Origin: Sorghum bicolor
Lineage: Eukaryota > Streptophyta > Magnoliopsida > Poales > Poaceae
Length of the DNA stretch: 64,000 nucleotides
Direction: 5' to 3'
Assembly: GCF_000003195.3 (NCBI RefSeq)
Contig: NC_012871.2
Coordinates: forward strand, 56,783,802-56,847,801
Shown here in pieces: positions 63,066 to 64,000 of this stretch. Each line of letters begins with the position of its first letter. Position 1 is the first letter of the stretch. Position numbers and translations under genes: made by a program. The notes under the pieces are model-generated. The model was not told the origin of the DNA, made no database searches, and saw only the letters and a program-made list of their open reading frames with translations.

Positions 63066-63669
63066 AAGCTATACTCTCTTCAAACAAAAAAATGCAACCG
63101 CTCAAGGGGCCCATGTAAGGTGAAAGGGTCTGATGTCACCCATGGTCAGCAAGGTCTCTCGTGTTTCAGTTCACCAAAGATTATGAGGGCACATAAACAT
63201 ATCTTTAAAGTTTTTGAGCTACAAGGCTTCACTCTCATAAAGATGAACACTAATAATATTTTATGCCTTACATGAGATCAATATATACTTGAAAGGTTGG
63301 ATGGGAAAAGAGGGTAAAAAGAGGTAGTAGATTGATTTTTGTGTCCAAATTGTGTGTGTTGGACATCTCAATGGGCTGTGGCCCTTATATTAATAAGGAG
63401 GGGGTGGAGTATCCTGCAAGAGGTCGAAAACCCTTTACAAAACACGGGTTAGATTTGAACTGGTCCATAAAAACCGGCCTGGCCTGTTTTCTTGCGGGTC
63501 AGCATAGAAAATGTTTCAAAAATTACAATTAATTCATCCGAACTCCAAAACAAGGTGATCCATATATACTTTTCGATTAGCTCGATGAGAGGAATAAAAT
63601 GGTGCAGCACATTCTTGTGTTTGAGAAAGTTGTGAAAACTGGTCTGGCCAGTTTTGGGAATCATGCTAG
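63066..63669. other. Repeat-derived intergenic DNA
   Basis: No gene is seen. 63450-63665 (GGCCTGTTTTCTTGCGGGTC, CTCGATGAGAGGAATAAAATGG, AAAACTGGTCTGGCCAG) resembles 12230-12450 in layout and is probably the same dispersed repeat. Confidence 0.4.
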
Positions 63670-63913
63670 GGCCTTGTTTAGTTCCGAAAAAAAAATCAGA
63701 TTTCGCTACTGTAGCACTTTCGTTTTTATTTGATAAATATTGTCCAATCATTAACTAACTAGGATCAAAAGATTCGTCTCGCGATTTACAGACAAACTGT
63801 GTAATTAGTTTTTGTTTTCGTTTATATTTAATGCTTCATGCATGTGTCATAAGATTCGATGTGGCAGGAAATCTTAAAACCTTTTTGGATTTCGGGATGA
63901 ACTAAACAAGACC
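63670..63913. repeat. Tourist-like MITE, TAG flanks
   Basis: Starts GGCCTTGTTTAGTTCCG and ends GAACTAAACAAGACC. TAG stands on both sides (63667-63669 and 63914-63916) instead of the usual TAA/TTA. The internal sequence is close to the copy at 11551-11793. Confidence 0.8.
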
Positions 63914-63935
63914 TAGATGGTGTCGAATGGGCCAG

Positions 63936-63957
63936 CCCCCCCCCCCCCCCCCCCCCC
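63936..63957. repeat. Poly-C tract of 22 bases
   Basis: An uninterrupted C run next to a MITE. Such long G/C homopolymers are prone to slippage and to sequencing or assembly error, so the exact length is uncertain. Confidence 0.9.
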
Positions 63958-64000
63958 AACCCTGAAAAGTTGTTTTCTTCTCGTTTGGGCTTCAAATGTG

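Overview
The window is nuclear DNA of a grass, most likely sorghum or a close panicoid relative. The evidence is very GC-rich monocot coding exons beside AT-rich intergenic DNA, a cereal-type alpha-amylase exon layout, many short MITEs ending GGCCTTGTTTAG...CTAAACAAGGCC with TAA/TTA target duplications, and large nested LTR retrotransposons. The species name is inferred from this repeat style and was not checked by a search.

Only two host protein-coding loci look intact. At 7443-8357 there is a single-exon DREB A-6 (RAP2.4-like) AP2/ERF transcription factor gene. Its TATA box lies about 47 bp downstream of a pair of adjacent MITEs. At 52740-56257 there is a four-exon gene whose conceptual product (about 850 residues) is a signal peptide, a complete GH13 alpha-amylase with all three catalytic acids, a transmembrane segment and a full protein kinase domain of the L-type lectin receptor kinase sort. 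In effect it is a receptor-like kinase with an amylase as its outer domain. This is the most unusual feature of the window. A 5'-truncated LINE with a 16-bp target duplication lies antisense in its second intron.

The rest is mostly mobile DNA. 1-6830: low-complexity intergenic DNA with a SINE-like element and MITEs. 9130-13930: intergenic DNA with more MITEs and an 85-bp tandem duplication. 13932-15235: a direct duplication of an unrecognised repeat. 15238-18950: a minus-strand Athila-like element capped by a fragment of a Copia-type LTR. 18951-42203: a plus-strand Athila-like gag-only element in the order LTR, internal, LTR, partial internal. It is split by a 14.4-kb Tat-type Ty3/gypsy element (24756-39118, target duplication CTATC) that carries gag-pol, a second RNase H and an antisense ORF set with its own TATA box. 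42250-49562: a hAT element (8-bp target duplication, 11-bp TIRs). It was invaded by a 1255-bp Pack-MULE (9-bp target duplication, 118-bp TIRs) carrying antisense pieces of a phospholipase A1 gene and a trehalose-6-phosphate phosphatase gene, and by a 2.7-kb solo LTR. 57147-60823: a second, minus-strand hAT transposase pseudogene split by a 1.9-kb solo LTR. 60824-64000: intergenic DNA and MITEs.

The insertions can be ordered: the Athila-like tandem is older than the Tat element; the hAT element is older than the Pack-MULE and the solo LTR inside it; the amylase-kinase intron is older than its LINE; the second hAT gene is older than its solo LTR. I saw no tRNA, rRNA or CRISPR features. All coordinates of exons and repeat ends were read by eye.
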